NCBI GenBank assembly: GCA_944380725.1
Contig: CALWIK010000020.1
Coordinates: 186,001-250,000, forward strand
Origin: an uncultured Clostridia bacterium
Lineage (GTDB): Bacteria; Bacillota; Clostridia; Oscillospirales; Acutalibacteraceae
Length of the DNA: 64,000 nucleotides
Reading direction: 5' to 3'
The notes under the pieces are model-generated. The model saw only the letters and a list, made by a program, of their open reading frames with translations. It made no database searches and had not been told where the DNA came from. Below are positions 1 through 8,605 of this stretch, one piece after another. A program made the translations under genes and the position numbers. Each line of letters begins with the position of its first letter. Position 1 is the stretch's first letter.

Positions 1-1
1 A

Positions 2-187
2 TGCAGAAAATTGAGTATAAAAATTTCTGAAAAATTTATAGTCCTGACTTCTTTTATGATTCTTATGCCTATTGCTGTGTTTGGATTTTATATACTAATT
101 AAATCAAAATATAATTTTTCGTTACTATCGTTAAGCTGTTATTTGATGGGGATTCTACTTTTAAATCACAAAGATTTTTATTATTAA
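2..187 (+). CDS. C-terminal fragment of a membrane protein (truncated by window edge)
   Basis: One frame is open from base 2 to a TAA at 185-187 and encodes the last 61 residues of a protein whose start lies outside the window. Two strongly hydrophobic stretches (about residues 12-33 and 39-54) are separated by a short Lys-containing turn, as expected for two membrane spans. The tail ends HKDFYY. A rho-independent terminator follows 140 bases downstream on the same strand, which supports transcription in this direction. I do not recognise the family. It could also be a chance open frame in AT-rich DNA. Confidence 0.45.
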   Translation, partial: CRKLSIKISEKFIVLTSFMILMPIAVFGFYILIKSKYNFSLLSLSCYLMGILLLNHKDFYY

Positions 188-326
188 TGGATATAATTTA
201 CATCAATAATCTCACTATAAAGAGTCAAAAATACTATTAGTTGGCTTAATCAATCTTGGGCTGACTAAATAATTTTAGCAATTTAAAACAAGATTTTGCG
301 TTTGCTGTTTTAAGTTGCAATAAGAT

Positions 327-358
327 CTGCTCACAGAAAAGCTGTGAGCAGTGTTTTT
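327..358 (+). terminator. Rho-independent terminator
   Basis: CTGCTCACAG (327-336) and CTGTGAGCAG (342-351) form a perfect 10-bp stem with an AAAAG loop, followed by TGTTTTTAT. The T-run is on the plus strand, so it ends a transcript from the truncated upstream gene. The opposite side has no T-run, so it is a weak terminator for the minus-strand protease gene that stops at 378. Confidence 0.85.
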
Positions 359-377
359 ATATAATAAATATTTAATT

Positions 378-1589
378 TTATTTAATTTTTGTTATAGCTT
401 TTAAAGAGAATCCAGAAATATCATGAAGCGCCGGAATATCAAAAATATCATAAAATCTTGAATGTAAAAAGATAAAACTTTTTCCGGGTTTGCTAGGACC
501 TAAGATTAGTTTTTCGCAAGGAGTTTGGCATCCTATATTTGGCAGTTCTTTAGAGGTATTTGTTTTTTCTATTTGAGCAATTATAGCATACTTGTTTTTA
601 TCTAAATTAATTTTATTATTTAGCTTGATTGTAAAATAACCTTTATAAGGAATTGTGCTACAATATAGGTTTTTCCATGTATATCTATTGTTGCTAGGAG
701 TTCCATCTGGCAACACCGGTGCACAAAATAAATTTAATTTTGAATTTTCAGAAGTACTGTACATAGTTATATAATCAAGACTTTCCTTACCACTAAAGTC
801 GAAGACGTTAGCGACAGTAATTTTATTAGAAGAATTAGTGTATGGGCTAGTACTTCCGTACAGGCAATTCGAACAGAAATTATCATGTTGGTATATTTTT
901 TGATCTGAATGAAATTTTTCGGCATCTGTAAAACAAGAACATTCCAAAATTACTGTTGAATATGGAAGATTCGTATAATTAAAAGCTTTAGAACTATCTT
1001 TTACAATCCAACTTTTATTTGCATCATTCCAACCAACAATAGATACTGAATGAAATAAATTACTTTTTACAGGATAGATTATTGTAACAGCACCATATTT
1101 AGTAATTGCCTTTTTCATCGAATTAATATCCGTTTCAATAATTTTTAGCCCTTTTATCCAGAACTCGGGTTTAATTTGAGATAAATTTGTATCAAAACAA
1201 GTATTGTTAATATTATATGTACAGTTTTTTTCTAAGACGGGACCGCATCCAGAAAAAAAATATCCACTTGCAATGGTAGCGTTCCCACCATGATTTATTG
1301 GAATATGCCATCCCGTGCTTCCAGACTTTTTGTTAGCCCAGGATAATAAATGTTTTTCTGATAAACTGCTTTTTAGTATACCTTTTTTATTAAGAAAAGT
1401 TTCTAAAGTAGCAATATTTGCAAAAGCCCAGCAAGGACCGTTTATCATTTGATATTTATTTTTTAAATGGGCAGAAGAATAATATGAAACTTCATTTGCA
1501 TAAACATTAGGTTTTGTAGGAAAGCAAATAACAGCAAGAAATAAAGAAATAATAATTTTCAAGTTAATACCTTTTTTCAAAATTTTCAT
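378..1589 (-). CDS. Secreted papain-like (C1 family) cysteine protease with C-terminal lectin-like region
   Basis: A basic N-terminus and hydrophobic core (residues 11-23), then a stretch ending VYAN, form a Sec signal peptide. The papain core follows: Gln47 and Cys53 (GPCWAF) have the 6-residue spacing of the papain oxyanion Gln and nucleophile. His180 lies in FHSVSIVGW. The usual Asn of the KNSWG motif is Asp198 (WIVKDSS), and the Trp-Gly after it is missing. Residues about 240-400 resemble the lectin-like domain seen in clostridial surface C1 peptidases. Extra Cys (115, 123, 131) may form disulfides. The ATG at 1589 abuts an AAAAAGGA ribosome site, so the in-frame TTG at 1580 (8 bases from that site) is the likelier start. 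It stands alone with its own extended -10 promoter. Probable role: extracellular peptide breakdown or surface protein processing. Substrate unknown. Confidence 0.8.
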   Translation of the reverse strand: MKILKKGINLKIIISLFLAVICFPTKPNVYANEVSYYSSAHLKNKYQMINGPCWAFANIATLETFLNKKGILKSSLSEKHLLSWANKKSGSTGWHIPINHGGNATIASGYFFSGCGPVLEKNCTYNINNTCFDTNLSQIKPEFWIKGLKIIETDINSMKKAITKYGAVTIIYPVKSNLFHSVSIVGWNDANKSWIVKDSSKAFNYTNLPYSTVILECSCFTDAEKFHSDQKIYQHDNFCSNCLYGSTSPYTNSSNKITVANVFDFSGKESLDYITMYSTSENSKLNLFCAPVLPDGTPSNNRYTWKNLYCSTIPYKGYFTIKLNNKINLDKNKYAIIAQIEKTNTSKELPNIGCQTPCEKLILGPSKPGKSFIFLHSRFYDIFDIPALHDISGFSLKAITKIK

Positions 1590-1615
1590 TCCTTTTTATA
1601 ATTTTTAGTGCTTTT

Positions 1616-1624
1616 ATTATAACA
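1616..1624 (-). promoter_or_regulatory. Extended -10 promoter of the C1 protease
   Basis: The minus strand reads TGTTATAAT here, a TGN extended -10 with a consensus TATAAT, about 30 bases upstream of the protease start. No good -35 is visible 17 bases further up. Confidence 0.5.
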
Positions 1625-1684
1625 TACATTTTTTCATTTTAGTTTCTATAATAGAAAAAAAACGAAAAAAATTGAAAATAGTCA

Positions 1685-1713
1685 TTGACTTATTTAAAAA
1701 AATTTGTTATATT
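1685..1713 (+). promoter_or_regulatory. Sigma-A type promoter of the infC-rpmI-rplT operon
   Basis: TTGACT (1685-1690), a 17-base spacer, then TATATT (1708-1713). Transcription would start near 1720, leaving an untranslated leader of about 140 bases before the infC start. Confidence 0.7.
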
Positions 1714-1719
1714 AATTTT

Positions 1720-1862
1720 GTAAAATAAAGTAAAGTAGTCTACTTTCACCTATGAAGTGTTAACTCACATGGGTCAATATTATTTTTAGTATTGATGTGC
1801 GGGTGGGAGTTTATCTATCTGCACTTTGTTATTTTTATGCTTTGCATGGAGGTGCATTTAAT
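1720..1862 (+). promoter_or_regulatory. Structured leader of infC-rpmI-rplT (L20/IF3 leader candidate)
   Basis: The leader holds an outer pairing of AACTCAC (near 1760) with GTGGGAGTT (near 1805). Inside it is a perfect 6-bp stem, TCAATA/TATTGA, around a T-rich loop. A small ATGC-TTT-GCAT hairpin (1838-1848) sits directly before the ribosome site GGAGGTG (1848-1854). In Firmicutes, infC-rpmI-rplT leaders bind ribosomal protein L20 for autogenous control. That this leader does so is inferred from position and structure, not from a covariance match. Confidence 0.5.
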
Positions 1863-2381
1863 ATTAACAGTAAGGAACTTCAAATTAATGAGGAAATTCG
1901 TGATAAAGAATTGAGACTAATTGATTCTGATGGTTCTCAGCTTGGAATTGTTCCTATCGAAAAAGCTTTAAAGCTTGCTTCTGAAAAAAATTTAGATTTG
2001 GTCAAAATAGCACCGCAAACTAAACCTGTAGTCTGTAAAATTATGGATTATGGCAAATTTCGTTTTGAGCAATCTAAACGCGAAAAAGAAGCTAAAAAAA
2101 ATCAACGAACTATAAGTTTAAAGGAAATTAGGCTTTCTTTGAATATAGATACTCATGACTTTAACACAAAACTTAAACATTCATCTAAATTTATTGCTGC
2201 AGGAAATAAAGTAAAGGTATCTATTCGATTTAAAGGTCGCGAAATGGGTCATCCAGAACTTGGTTACGATATTATGAATAGATTTGCAGAGCAATGTTCA
2301 GCTTTTGCCAATGTAGAAAAACCACCCAAACTCGATGGTCGCAATATGTTAATGTTCCTTGCACCTAAGCATGGAAAATAA
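1863..2381 (+). CDS. infC: Translation initiation factor IF-3
   Basis: IF-3 binds the 30S subunit, prevents premature 50S joining and discriminates against non-canonical start codons. I start it at an ATT codon at 1863, giving 172 residues (Met-Asn-Ser-Lys-Glu-Leu at the N-terminus), close to the usual 170-180. GGAGGTG at 1848-1854 is 8 bases upstream. An upstream in-frame ATG at 1797 has no ribosome site and would add 22 residues unlike IF-3. The N-terminal domain has QINEEIRDKELRLID, then the linker with MDYGKFRFEQ, then the C-terminal domain with the GREMGHPELG motif. An AUU start is the classic infC autoregulation device, because IF-3 itself suppresses AUU initiation. First gene of infC-rpmI-rplT. 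Confidence 0.95.
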   Translation: MNSKELQINEEIRDKELRLIDSDGSQLGIVPIEKALKLASEKNLDLVKIAPQTKPVVCKIMDYGKFRFEQSKREKEAKKNQRTISLKEIRLSLNIDTHDFNTKLKHSSKFIAAGNKVKVSIRFKGREMGHPELGYDIMNRFAEQCSAFANVEKPPKLDGRNMLMFLAPKHGK

Positions 2382-2406
2382 TACCTATAATTAAGGAGGA
2401 TTTTAT

Positions 2407-2604
2407 ATGCCTAAGTTAAAAACTCATAGTGGAGCTAAAAAACGTTTTAAGCTTTCTAAAAATGGAAAGGTAATTAGAGCTCATGCTAATAAATCTCATA
2501 TTTTAAATAAAAAAACTACTAAACGAAAAAGAGGGTTGCGTAAAACTACTGTTGCTGATAAAACTAATGTAGTTGCGGTAAAAAAGTTGATTCCTTATAA
2601 ATAA
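2407..2604 (+). CDS. rpmI: 50S ribosomal protein L35
   Basis: A 65-residue, very basic protein with the L35 hallmarks: [16 protein letters not shown] at the N-terminus and [12 protein letters not shown] in the middle. Length matches the family (64-66). An AAGGAGG site precedes the ATG. It lies 25 bases after infC and 30 before rplT, the conserved operon order. It is a structural component of the large subunit. Confidence 0.97.
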   Translation: MPKLKTHSGAKKRFKLSKNGKVIRAHANKSHILNKKTTKRKRGLRKTTVADKTNVVAVKKLIPYK

Positions 2605-2634
2605 AAATTTAGACTACAATCGGAGGTAATAAAA

Positions 2635-2988
2635 ATGGCTCGTGTAAAAGGTGCTTTGGCTACCAGAAAAAGAAGAAAAAAGATTTTAAAGTTAGCTAAA
2701 GGTTATTGGGGCGCTAAAAGTAAACATTTTAAGATGGCTAAAGAAGCCGTTATGAAATCTGGGAATTATGCTTATATTGGTCGCCGGCAAAAAAAGCGCG
2801 ATTTTCGTAGGTTGTGGATTACACGTATTAGTGCGGCCTGCCGGCTGAATGGTATTACTTACTCTGTTTTTATTAATGGATTAAAAAAAGCTAATATTAA
2901 TTTAAATAGAAAAATGTTGTCTGAAATAGCTATTGCAGATGAAAATGCATTTAAAGAAATAGTAAATAAAGTAAAGTCTGTACTTTGA
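2635..2988 (+). CDS. rplT: 50S ribosomal protein L20
   Basis: A 117-residue protein (family length 115-120) starting [16 protein letters not shown], with the conserved block [20 protein letters not shown] near residue 60. L20 is an early 23S rRNA binder needed for 50S assembly. In Firmicutes it also represses its own operon through the leader upstream of infC. A GGAGG ribosome site is present. A hairpin terminator follows. Confidence 0.97.
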   Translation: MARVKGALATRKRRKKILKLAKGYWGAKSKHFKMAKEAVMKSGNYAYIGRRQKKRDFRRLWITRISAACRLNGITYSVFINGLKKANINLNRKMLSEIAIADENAFKEIVNKVKSVL

Positions 2989-2997
2989 GCATCAAAA

Positions 2998-3032
2998 TGC
3001 GCTTTTGGGTTAGCCTTGAGCGCAGTTTTTGT
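2998..3032 (+). terminator. Terminator of infC-rpmI-rplT
   Basis: TGCGCT (2998-3003) pairs with AGCGCA (3019-3024), with an inner GG/CC pairing, and GTTTTTG follows directly. It begins 10 bases after the rplT stop. Confidence 0.7.
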
Positions 3033-3065
3033 TGTATATCGATATTTAATTTATGGTGAGTTTTT

Positions 3066-3875
3066 TTGAGCATTTATATTTCTAGTAAGGATAATACAAA
3101 AATTAAGTATGTAAAAAAGTTAATTTCTAATGCAAATTTTAGAAAATCGGAGAAAAAGTTTGTTGTTGAGGGTGTTCGGTTATCTTATGATGCTTTTTTG
3201 AATGATATTATAATAAAAGAAGTTTATTATAATGAAAGCGCAGAAAATAAATTTTCTGATAAATTAAAAAGTATTATTAATTGTGCTGAATATGTTTACA
3301 AGATTTCGGACAACATTTTGCCCGCTATCTCCTGTACACAAAATCCGCAGGGGATCGTTTGTGTTTGTGAAAAACTTGACAAACATTTTAACTTGAATAA
3401 AATAATTAATGTAAGAAGATTTATTATACTTGAAAATATACAGGATCCAGCTAATCTGGGATCTATTTTGCGTACAGCTGATGCGTTGGGAATAAATTTT
3501 ATATTTATGTCAAACGATTGCTGCGATATTTATAATTCTAAGGTTTTGCGCGCGAGTATGGGTGCTATATTTAGATTGAATATCTCATTTTTTGACGATT
3601 TTTATGAGATCGTTCAAAATCTAAAATATAACAATATTAAAATTTTTGCAGCAGTTCCAGATAAATCTGCAAAATTTATTACTAATGTTAATTTTAATGA
3701 AATGAAAGCAGTTGCGATCGCAATAGGAAATGAAGGTAATGGGCTCTTGAAGCAATCGATTGCTCTTTGTGATGAATGCGTGACGATTCCTATGTCTGAA
3801 AACGCGGAGTCTTTAAATGCCTCAATGGCTGCAGGAATTTTAATGTGGGAAATGATGCGAAAAACAAGGAAGTAA
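3066..3875 (+). CDS. TrmH/SpoU-family RNA 2'-O-methyltransferase
   Basis: A 269-residue SPOUT-class methyltransferase. The N-terminal part (about 1-100) resembles the substrate-binding domain of rRNA methylases (NTKIKYVKKL, KFVVEGVRL). The knotted AdoMet domain shows the three SpoU motifs: LENIQDPANLGSILRTADALG near residue 120, AIGNEGNGL near 220, and PMSENAESLNASMAAGILMWE near 240. It probably methylates a 23S rRNA nucleotide (as RlmB or TsnR relatives do), but the target cannot be read from sequence. The start is TTG with GGTGAG upstream. The stop overlaps the dprA start (TAATG), indicating coupling. Linkage to rplT is common in Firmicutes. Confidence 0.88.
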   Translation: MSIYISSKDNTKIKYVKKLISNANFRKSEKKFVVEGVRLSYDAFLNDIIIKEVYYNESAENKFSDKLKSIINCAEYVYKISDNILPAISCTQNPQGIVCVCEKLDKHFNLNKIINVRRFIILENIQDPANLGSILRTADALGINFIFMSNDCCDIYNSKVLRASMGAIFRLNISFFDDFYEIVQNLKYNNIKIFAAVPDKSAKFITNVNFNEMKAVAIAIGNEGNGLLKQSIALCDECVTIPMSENAESLNASMAAGILMWEMMRKTRK

Positions 3876-5023
3876 TGACAATGAAATTTAACGAGATTTA
3901 TTGGATTTCTATCGTGGAGGCTCTGGGGTTTGGAAATCACAAAATTAATGATATTTTAGAGCATTATAAAAATGCTAAAAATTTTTGGGATGAAAAAGTT
4001 AATTTGTGGAAATTTTCCTGTTTTTTAAGTAAAAAAAATATCGAGAAATTAAAAATAATTAATCTGAATAAAGCTTATAAAGTAGTTGAAAAGTGTAATC
4101 GTTTAGGCTACGATATAATTACAATTGAGAATCCAGAATATCCTCAGAAATTGAAAAATATTAGCAATCCACCTGCAGTGCTGTATGTTAAAGGATCTTT
4201 GCCTGATATGAACAGTAATTTATGCATAGCTATTGTTGGGACAAGGAGTTCTTCGGTTTATGGCAATAAAATCTCGTTTGAGATGGGCTATAAGCTTGCT
4301 AAAGCTGGTGTTGTTGTTATAAGTGGTGGCGCTATCGGAATTGATTGTTTATCACAAAAAGGTGCTTTGCAGGCTGGAGGCAAGACAATTGCTGTTTTGG
4401 GTTGCGGAATTAATTTTAATTATTTAATGGCAAACAAAAATTTAAGAGACAATGTTGCTAGAAATGGAGCTTTGATTTCTGAATATCCTCCAGACTTTCG
4501 ATGCTCATCTTGGACGTTTCCTATGAGAAATAGAATTATATCTGGGTTATCTGATGGTGTTTTGGTTGTGGAAGCAGGAGAAAAAAGCGGTTCGTTAATT
4601 ACGGCCGATTTGGCCTTGGAACAAAATAGAGATTTATTTGCGATACCAGGAAATATTAATAGTAGTGTTTCGGATGGTACGAATAAATTGATTAAAATTT
4701 GCGCAAAACCAGTAATGAAAGTTGAAGATATTTTAGAAGAATATTATCATTTATATAATAATTTAAATAAAGAATATCAACAATTAAGTTTAAATAAAAG
4801 TAATAAAAATAAAGAAGAAAGCGAGTTCGAAAGAGAAAATTTGGATATTTTATCTAATATAGCAAAAACTCTTTTTAGCGCTTTAACTGATAAGCCTTGT
4901 TATGTTAATGAGCTTGCAGATAAATCTGGATTGACTCCTTCTAAGGTTTTGCAGGGTATTACAGAATTAGAAATATATGGTTTTATTAAAAGTTACGCTG
5001 GCAACCGATATAGTAGGTTATAA
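3875..5023 (+). CDS. dprA: DNA processing protein DprA
   Basis: DprA loads RecA onto incoming single-stranded DNA during transformation. The 382-residue protein has the full Rossmann-like DprA fold: VGTRSSSVYG near residue 120, VISGGAIGIDCLSQKGAL, AVLGCGINF, the TFPMRNRIISGLSDGVLVVEA block and the SGSLITADLALEQ/FAIPGN motifs. The C-terminal 70 residues form a DprA winged helix (LADKSGLTPSKVLQGITELEIYG). Two ATGs fit: 3875, overlapping the previous stop, or 3881, which is 10 bases from AAGGA. DprA is widespread in bacteria not known to be competent, so it does not by itself prove natural transformation. Confidence 0.93.
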   Translation: MTMKFNEIYWISIVEALGFGNHKINDILEHYKNAKNFWDEKVNLWKFSCFLSKKNIEKLKIINLNKAYKVVEKCNRLGYDIITIENPEYPQKLKNISNPPAVLYVKGSLPDMNSNLCIAIVGTRSSSVYGNKISFEMGYKLAKAGVVVISGGAIGIDCLSQKGALQAGGKTIAVLGCGINFNYLMANKNLRDNVARNGALISEYPPDFRCSSWTFPMRNRIISGLSDGVLVVEAGEKSGSLITADLALEQNRDLFAIPGNINSSVSDGTNKLIKICAKPVMKVEDILEEYYHLYNNLNKEYQQLSLNKSNKNKEESEFERENLDILSNIAKTLFSALTDKPCYVNELADKSGLTPSKVLQGITELEIYGFIKSYAGNRYSRL

Positions 5024-5063
5024 AATTAATAGCGTGACATAATTATAATTTGAGGTGTGTTTT

Positions 5064-7301
5064 ATGTCGAATTTGTTGATTGTTGAATCTCCGGCTAAAG
5101 CTAGAACTATAAAAAAATATCTTGGATCGGGGTATGAGGTGGTTGCCTCAATGGGCCATGTTTGTGATTTACCTCCTGAAAAATTAAATGTTGATATTCG
5201 ACATAACTTTAAGCCCAATTATGAGATAATTAAGGGAAAAGAAGATTTAGTTAAGGAACTTGTTAAATTATCTAAAAAAAACGAAAAGGTTTATCTTGCT
5301 ACTGACCCCGACCGTGAGGGGGAGGCAATTTCTTGGCATTTATCACACGTTTTAGAACTTGCACCTAACGAAAAAAATCGTGTGACTTTTAATGAGATAA
5401 CTAAATCAGGTGTTACTGCCGGTATGAAATCACCTAGAACTATTGATATAGACTTAGTTAACGCTCAGCAGGCCAGACGTATTTTAGACAGGATTGTGGG
5501 ATATAAGTTGAGTCCGTTTTTATCTGGTAAAATTAGAAAAGGTTTATCTGCTGGTAGAGTTCAAAGCGTTGCATTGAGAATAATTGTTGATAGAGAGAAT
5601 GAAATTAGAGCTTTTGTCCCTGTAGAGTATTGGACAATTGATGCAAAATTTGCTGCAAAAAGTTCACGAAAGTTATTTACTGCATCTTTATATGCAGACA
5701 AAAATGGAAAAATCGAGATAAAAAATAAAAAACAAGCCGATCAGATTTTAAAAGATCTTGAAAATTCTAATTATACTGTGATTAATATAAAAAAAGGTTC
5801 CAAAAAACGTTCGCCTGCACCTCCTTTTATTACTTCAACTTTGCAACAAGATGCTTCTAGAAAATTGGGCTTTCAGGCTAAACGTACAATGAAAGTTGCA
5901 CAGGAATTATACGAAGGTGTTGAAGTTGAAGGCTTGGGAGCAGTTGGTCTTATAACTTATATGCGAACTGATTCTCTGCGCATTTCTGAAGACGCGGTTA
6001 ATTCCGCTGCTGAATATATTAAATCTACTTGGGGAGAAAAATATCTGCCGGATAGCAGGAGAGTTTTTAAATCTAAATCTAATGCACAGGATGCTCACGA
6101 AGCAATTAGGCCTACTATGCCAGAATTATCTCCTGCAAAAGTTAAAAAATCATTAACCTCGGATCAGTTTAAAGTTTATAAACTTATTTGGGAACGCTTT
6201 ATTGCAAGTCAAATGTCTGACTGCCTATTGAACACCACTAAAGTTGATATTGAAGCAAATGGATATATATTTAAAGCTTCTGGTTTTACGGTTTCTTTCG
6301 ATGGATTTACTGTTTTATATGTAGAGGGAAAAGATGAAAAAGAAGAAAAGGCTAAGGAGCTTCCAGAACTAAAAAAGGGAGATATTTTAAATTTAAAAGA
6401 TTTGACCGCTTCACAACATTTTACACAGCCGCCACCCCGATATACTGAAGCTTCTTTAATTAAAACTTTAGAGGAAAATGGCATAGGTCGCCCTTCAACA
6501 TATGCGGCAATAATATCTACTATAACTGGAAGAGCATATGTTAAAAGAGAAAACAAAACTTTAATTCCTACTGAGTTGGGAGAAGTGGTTACAGAACTCA
6601 TGAAAAAACGTTTTCCGGATATTGTGGACGTCAAATTTACTGCTAAAATGGAGAACGATTTGGATACTATTGAGATAGGCAAAGAAGAATGGACCCAGAT
6701 TTTATCTGATTTTTATGAGGATTTTAATGAAAATTTAAAAAAAGCTAAAGAAGATATGAAAAATGTTAAAATTCACCTAAAAGAAGATGAGACGAATCTG
6801 ATCTGTGATAAGTGTGGCAGAAAAATGGTTGTTAAGTTTAGTCGGTACGGAAAGTTTATCGCTTGTTCGGGATATCCGGAGTGTAAAAATATTATTAGAA
6901 ATGTTAACATAAATGGAGAACCTGAACAACAGTCTGAACCGGAAGAATCGGATGTGATTTGTGAAAAATGTGGCAACAAAATGATAATAAAAACCGGTAA
7001 ATACGGTAAGTTTTTGGCTTGTCCGGGATATCCTGAATGCAAAAATGTGAAAAGTATTGATATAAAAATAGGGGTACCTTGTCCTAAATGTGGTGGAGAT
7101 ATCGTCGAAAGAAAAACTAAACGTGGACGTACTTTTTATGGATGCATTAACTATCCGAAATGCGACTTTATTACAAACGATAGACCTCTTGAGGATAAAT
7201 GTCCGCAATGTGGAAAAAATTTGTTTAAAAAACTTGGGAAAAAGAAAAAAATTTATTGCATAACCGAAAATTGTGGTTATGAGAAAATAGAGGAAAAATG
7301 A
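5064..7301 (+). CDS. topA: DNA topoisomerase I
   Basis: Type IA topoisomerase that relaxes negative supercoils through a 5'-phosphotyrosine intermediate. The start is the ATG at 5064, because the earlier GTG at 5055 lies inside the ribosome site TGAGGTG. The protein has 745 residues. The Toprim domain is at the N-terminus (LLIVESPAKARTI, then DPDREGEAISWH near 85). The catalytic Tyr is about 299 in GLITYMRTDS. The C-terminal 170 residues carry four zinc-ribbon units (CDKCG..C, CEKCG..C, CPKCG..C, CPQCG..C), one more than is common. The stop overlaps trmFO by 4 bases, matching the conserved dprA-topA-trmFO order of Firmicutes. Confidence 0.97.
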   Translation: MSNLLIVESPAKARTIKKYLGSGYEVVASMGHVCDLPPEKLNVDIRHNFKPNYEIIKGKEDLVKELVKLSKKNEKVYLATDPDREGEAISWHLSHVLELAPNEKNRVTFNEITKSGVTAGMKSPRTIDIDLVNAQQARRILDRIVGYKLSPFLSGKIRKGLSAGRVQSVALRIIVDRENEIRAFVPVEYWTIDAKFAAKSSRKLFTASLYADKNGKIEIKNKKQADQILKDLENSNYTVINIKKGSKKRSPAPPFITSTLQQDASRKLGFQAKRTMKVAQELYEGVEVEGLGAVGLITYMRTDSLRISEDAVNSAAEYIKSTWGEKYLPDSRRVFKSKSNAQDAHEAIRPTMPELSPAKVKKSLTSDQFKVYKLIWERFIASQMSDCLLNTTKVDIEANGYIFKASGFTVSFDGFTVLYVEGKDEKEEKAKELPELKKGDILNLKDLTASQHFTQPPPRYTEASLIKTLEENGIGRPSTYAAIISTITGRAYVKRENKTLIPTELGEVVTELMKKRFPDIVDVKFTAKMENDLDTIEIGKEEWTQILSDFYEDFNENLKKAKEDMKNVKIHLKEDETNLICDKCGRKMVVKFSRYGKFIACSGYPECKNIIRNVNINGEPEQQSEPEESDVICEKCGNKMIIKTGKYGKFLACPGYPECKNVKSIDIKIGVPCPKCGGDIVERKTKRGRTFYGCINYPKCDFITNDRPLEDKCPQCGKNLFKKLGKKKKIYCITENCGYEKIEEK

Positions 7302-8605
7302 GCATAAACGTAATTGGAGCCGGTTTAGCCGGTTGTGAAGCTGCATGGCAAGTTGCAAATAGAGGAATTAATGTTAATCTTTGTGAGATGAAACCTCATA
7401 AATTTACGCCGGCACACAAGAATAAAAATTTTGCTGAGCTTGTTTGTTCAAATTCTTTTAAATCAGATAGACTTAATAGTGCGGCGGGGCTTTTAAAAGA
7501 AGAAATGAGAATTTTAGGCTCACTTTTATTACAATGTTCAGATAATTGTCGAGTTTCTGCTGGTGGAGCTTTGGCTGTTGATAGAGAAAAGTTCGCTTGT
7601 TTGGTGACAGAAAAAATTCGCCAACATCCTTTTATAAATGTTGTAGAAAAAGAGATTAAAAATATTCCAAGAGATAATATAACTATTATTGCGACAGGTC
7701 CTTTAACAAGCGAAAGTCTTTCTAAGGAAATATTTAATTTGTGTGGTGGTCTTTTAAGTTTTTTTGATGCTGCGGCTCCAATTATAATGGCTGAAAGCAT
7801 TGATATGAATCACGCTTTTTTAGCATCTAGATATAACAGAGGAGATAATAATTCTTATATAAATTGTCCTTTAACTAAGGATGAATATGAAAATTTTTAC
7901 GATGAGCTAGTTTCAGCTCAAAGAGTTAATCTACATGGGGTTGATGTGCAAAATCCGAAAATTTATGAAGGCTGCATGCCAGTTGAAATTATGGCTCAAC
8001 GAGGTAAAGACACACTGCGATTTGGTCCTATGAAACCAGTTGGTCTAATAGATCCTAAAAGTAAAAAAAGACCGTGGGCTGTTTTACAACTAAGAATGGA
8101 AAATATTGAAAAAACACTTTACAATATGGTTGGCTTCCAGACTAATCTTAAATTTGGAGAGCAAAAACGTATTTTTTCTATGGTACCAGCATTAAAAAAG
8201 GTTGAATTTGTAAGATATGGCGTGATGCATAGAAATACTTTTATTAATTCTCCCAAAATTTTAAATTCAGATTTTAGTATGAAATCTGAGGCTAGTATTT
8301 TTTTTGCAGGTCAAATTACTGGAGTAGAAGGCTATATGGAATCTGCAGCTTCGGGAATTATTGCAGGTATAAATGCTGTTAAACGATTAAATAATGAAAA
8401 ATCTGTAGTTTTACCGCCAGAAACTATCATCGGTGCTCTTTGTAATTACATAAGCACGGCTTGTTGTGGAGATTTTCAGCCTATGGGTGCTAATTTTGGG
8501 CTTTTATCTGAATTGACTCCATTAGTTAAAGACAAAAAAGCCCGCTACGAGGCTTTTGCTAATAGATCTATTAAAATTTTAAAAGAAAGTTGTGATATTT
8601 TATGA
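7298..8605 (+). CDS. trmFO: Folate/FAD-dependent tRNA (uracil-54-C5)-methyltransferase
   Basis: TrmFO makes ribothymidine at position 54 of the T-loop of tRNAs using methylene-tetrahydrofolate and FADH2. The 435-residue length is typical. The FAD-binding GAGLAGCEAAWQ is at residues 7-18, followed by the family motif LCEMKP. Further conserved blocks are LVCSNSFKS, CMPVEIMAQRG with RFGPMKPVGL, the catalytic-region Cys, and AGQITGVEGYMESAASG near residue 345. It overlaps topA (ATGA at its start) and plsX (ATGA at its end), so translation is probably coupled. Confidence 0.96.
   Translation: MSINVIGAGLAGCEAAWQVANRGINVNLCEMKPHKFTPAHKNKNFAELVCSNSFKSDRLNSAAGLLKEEMRILGSLLLQCSDNCRVSAGGALAVDREKFACLVTEKIRQHPFINVVEKEIKNIPRDNITIIATGPLTSESLSKEIFNLCGGLLSFFDAAAPIIMAESIDMNHAFLASRYNRGDNNSYINCPLTKDEYENFYDELVSAQRVNLHGVDVQNPKIYEGCMPVEIMAQRGKDTLRFGPMKPVGLIDPKSKKRPWAVLQLRMENIEKTLYNMVGFQTNLKFGEQKRIFSMVPALKKVEFVRYGVMHRNTFINSPKILNSDFSMKSEASIFFAGQITGVEGYMESAASGIIAGINAVKRLNNEKSVVLPPETIIGALCNYISTACCGDFQPMGANFGLLSELTPLVKDKKARYEAFANRSIKILKESCDIL

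Noticed and set aside
6777-7358. Long minus-strand frames across the topA zinc-ribbon region
   Set aside because: They are antisense shadows of topA and show low-complexity Phe/Ile/Ser composition.
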